Shown: positions 5,292-5,700 of the stretch, piece by piece
Layout of the letters: every line of letters begins with the position of its first letter
How positions within the stretch are numbered: the first letter of the stretch is position 1
Origin: Treponema sp.
GTDB taxonomy: Bacteria > Spirochaetota > Spirochaetia > Treponematales > Breznakiellaceae
Direction: 5' to 3'
Assembly: GCA_031255815.1 (NCBI GenBank)
Contig: JAIRRU010000126.1
Coordinates: forward strand, 1-5,700
Length of the DNA stretch: 5,700 nt
Position numbers and translations under genes: made by a program
Notes under the pieces: model-generated
What the model saw: only the letters and a program-made list of their open reading frames with translations
Databases searched by the model: none
Told to the model about the DNA's origin: nothing

Positions 5292-5297
5292 ATTCCC

Positions 5298-5325
5298 TTC
5301 CGGTATCATTCCGGCAACATCCCGG
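5298..5325 (-). promoter_or_regulatory. Three helically phased CCGG(G/A)A repeats upstream of the URO-D promoter
   Basis: On the minus strand CCGGGA (5325-5320), CCGGAA (5314-5309) and CCGGAA (5303-5298) start exactly 11 bases apart. The last ends 6 bases before the -35 box. One-helical-turn spacing next to a -35 is typical of a multi-subunit activator or repressor site. The binding protein is not identified. Confidence 0.45.
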
Positions 5326-5408
5326 CGGCGTTTCAAAACAAGGCGTTCCGGATGCCGCAGTTGCCGTGTTAACAGGATAAACGCGGGAGCATATTTTTTA
5401 TATTAGAC

Positions 5409-5700
5409 TTGTTCCAAAACCCGGTTGGTACGGTAGTCAAAGATAAAGGTCTTGATATTTTTGAAAATACAAAATCGACGAGAGGGTTGCTGTTAGACTA
5501 TTCAAAGAGTGAATTGAAGAAGGGAATAGGGTTTTTTATTCGTAGCGAAGGGTTTAATACCCAGGAGCCCGCTCACCGGTTCGCGGTGGAGCTTCAGGGC
5601 GAGGTTGTTGATTAAGATTCTTAACACAGGATGCCAGAAAAAATTAAAGGGTTCTGGCGAAACGGGTAAGCAAAAATAGTAAAAGAATTGATTGATGAGC
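5409..5700 (+). pseudogene. Decayed N-terminal domain fragment of a Treponema-type repeat protein
   Basis: The plus-strand frame from TTG 5409 reads about 47 protein-like residues (KDKGLDIFENTKSTRGLLLDYSKSELKK region), then less convincing sequence to a TAA at 5613. From memory the first part resembles a short helical domain found at the N-terminus of Treponema proteins carrying TPR, Sel1 or other repeats ('..IF.D..R..GLLLDY...E.K.EI..'). In the same frame, after stops at 5622 and 5667, AKIVKELIDE (5670-5699) looks like the domain's second half. There is no good ribosome-binding site, and the region is AT-rich (about 37% GC over 5401-5460). A weak promoter, TTAACA-17-TATTTT, at 5369-5397 precedes it. 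It may be a remnant or the start of a gene running past the window. The family recall is not strong. Confidence 0.35.

Noticed and set aside
1..5700. CRISPR arrays, tRNA, rRNA, integrase or transposase genes
   Set aside because: No regularly spaced direct repeats, cloverleaf-like sequence or recombinase motifs were seen on either strand.

Overview
The window most resembles a GC-rich spirochaete of the Treponema type (termite-gut or related lineages). This is an inference from four things: a small TRL-like lipoprotein with a relaxed lipobox, a four-cysteine mini-protein, a URO-D/methyltransferase-like enzyme, and an N-terminal domain remnant of a kind I associate with Treponema repeat proteins. 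No rRNA or marker phylogeny is present, so the assignment is tentative.

Layout. On the minus strand, positions 3185 to 8 carry a two-gene unit: ptsI (PTS Enzyme I), then der (double-Era GTPase for 50S ribosome assembly), separated by 16 bp. Divergent from ptsI, a 69-residue Cys-rich protein runs rightward (3292-3501). Between it and the next gene is a hairpin cluster (3623-3724) that can terminate transcription from both sides. The minus-strand TRL-like lipoprotein (3731-4042) follows. It lies in a roughly 530-bp block with near-matching inverted ends and related palindromes on both sides. Next is a minus-strand URO-D-family protein (4216-5256). The right edge (5390-5700) is AT-rich and carries what looks like a decayed protein fragment on the plus strand.

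Most unusual signal. Both ptsI and the URO-D-family gene have a consensus-like promoter (TTGACA, 17-bp spacer, TATTCT or TATCAT) whose -10 box ends only 7 or 6 bases before the ATG. Neither start has a clear Shine-Dalgarno sequence. The predicted transcription start is therefore at, or one base before, the A of the ATG, so both messages look leaderless. The lipoprotein and the mini-protein instead have strong AGGAGG-type sites. At ptsI, the apparent upstream TTG start is simply the -35 box. Upstream of the two promoters are different operator-like patterns: a 19-bp dyad at ptsI, and three CCGG(G/A)A repeats phased at exactly 11 bp at the URO-D gene.

How the genes relate. ptsI supplies the PEP-dependent phosphoryl donor of the sugar PTS; no HPr gene is visible here. 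der is housekeeping. The URO-D relative has the HxCG signature of zinc/cobalamin-linked methyl-transfer enzymes and is unlikely to be a haem enzyme. Its pairing with the lipoprotein looks positional rather than functional.
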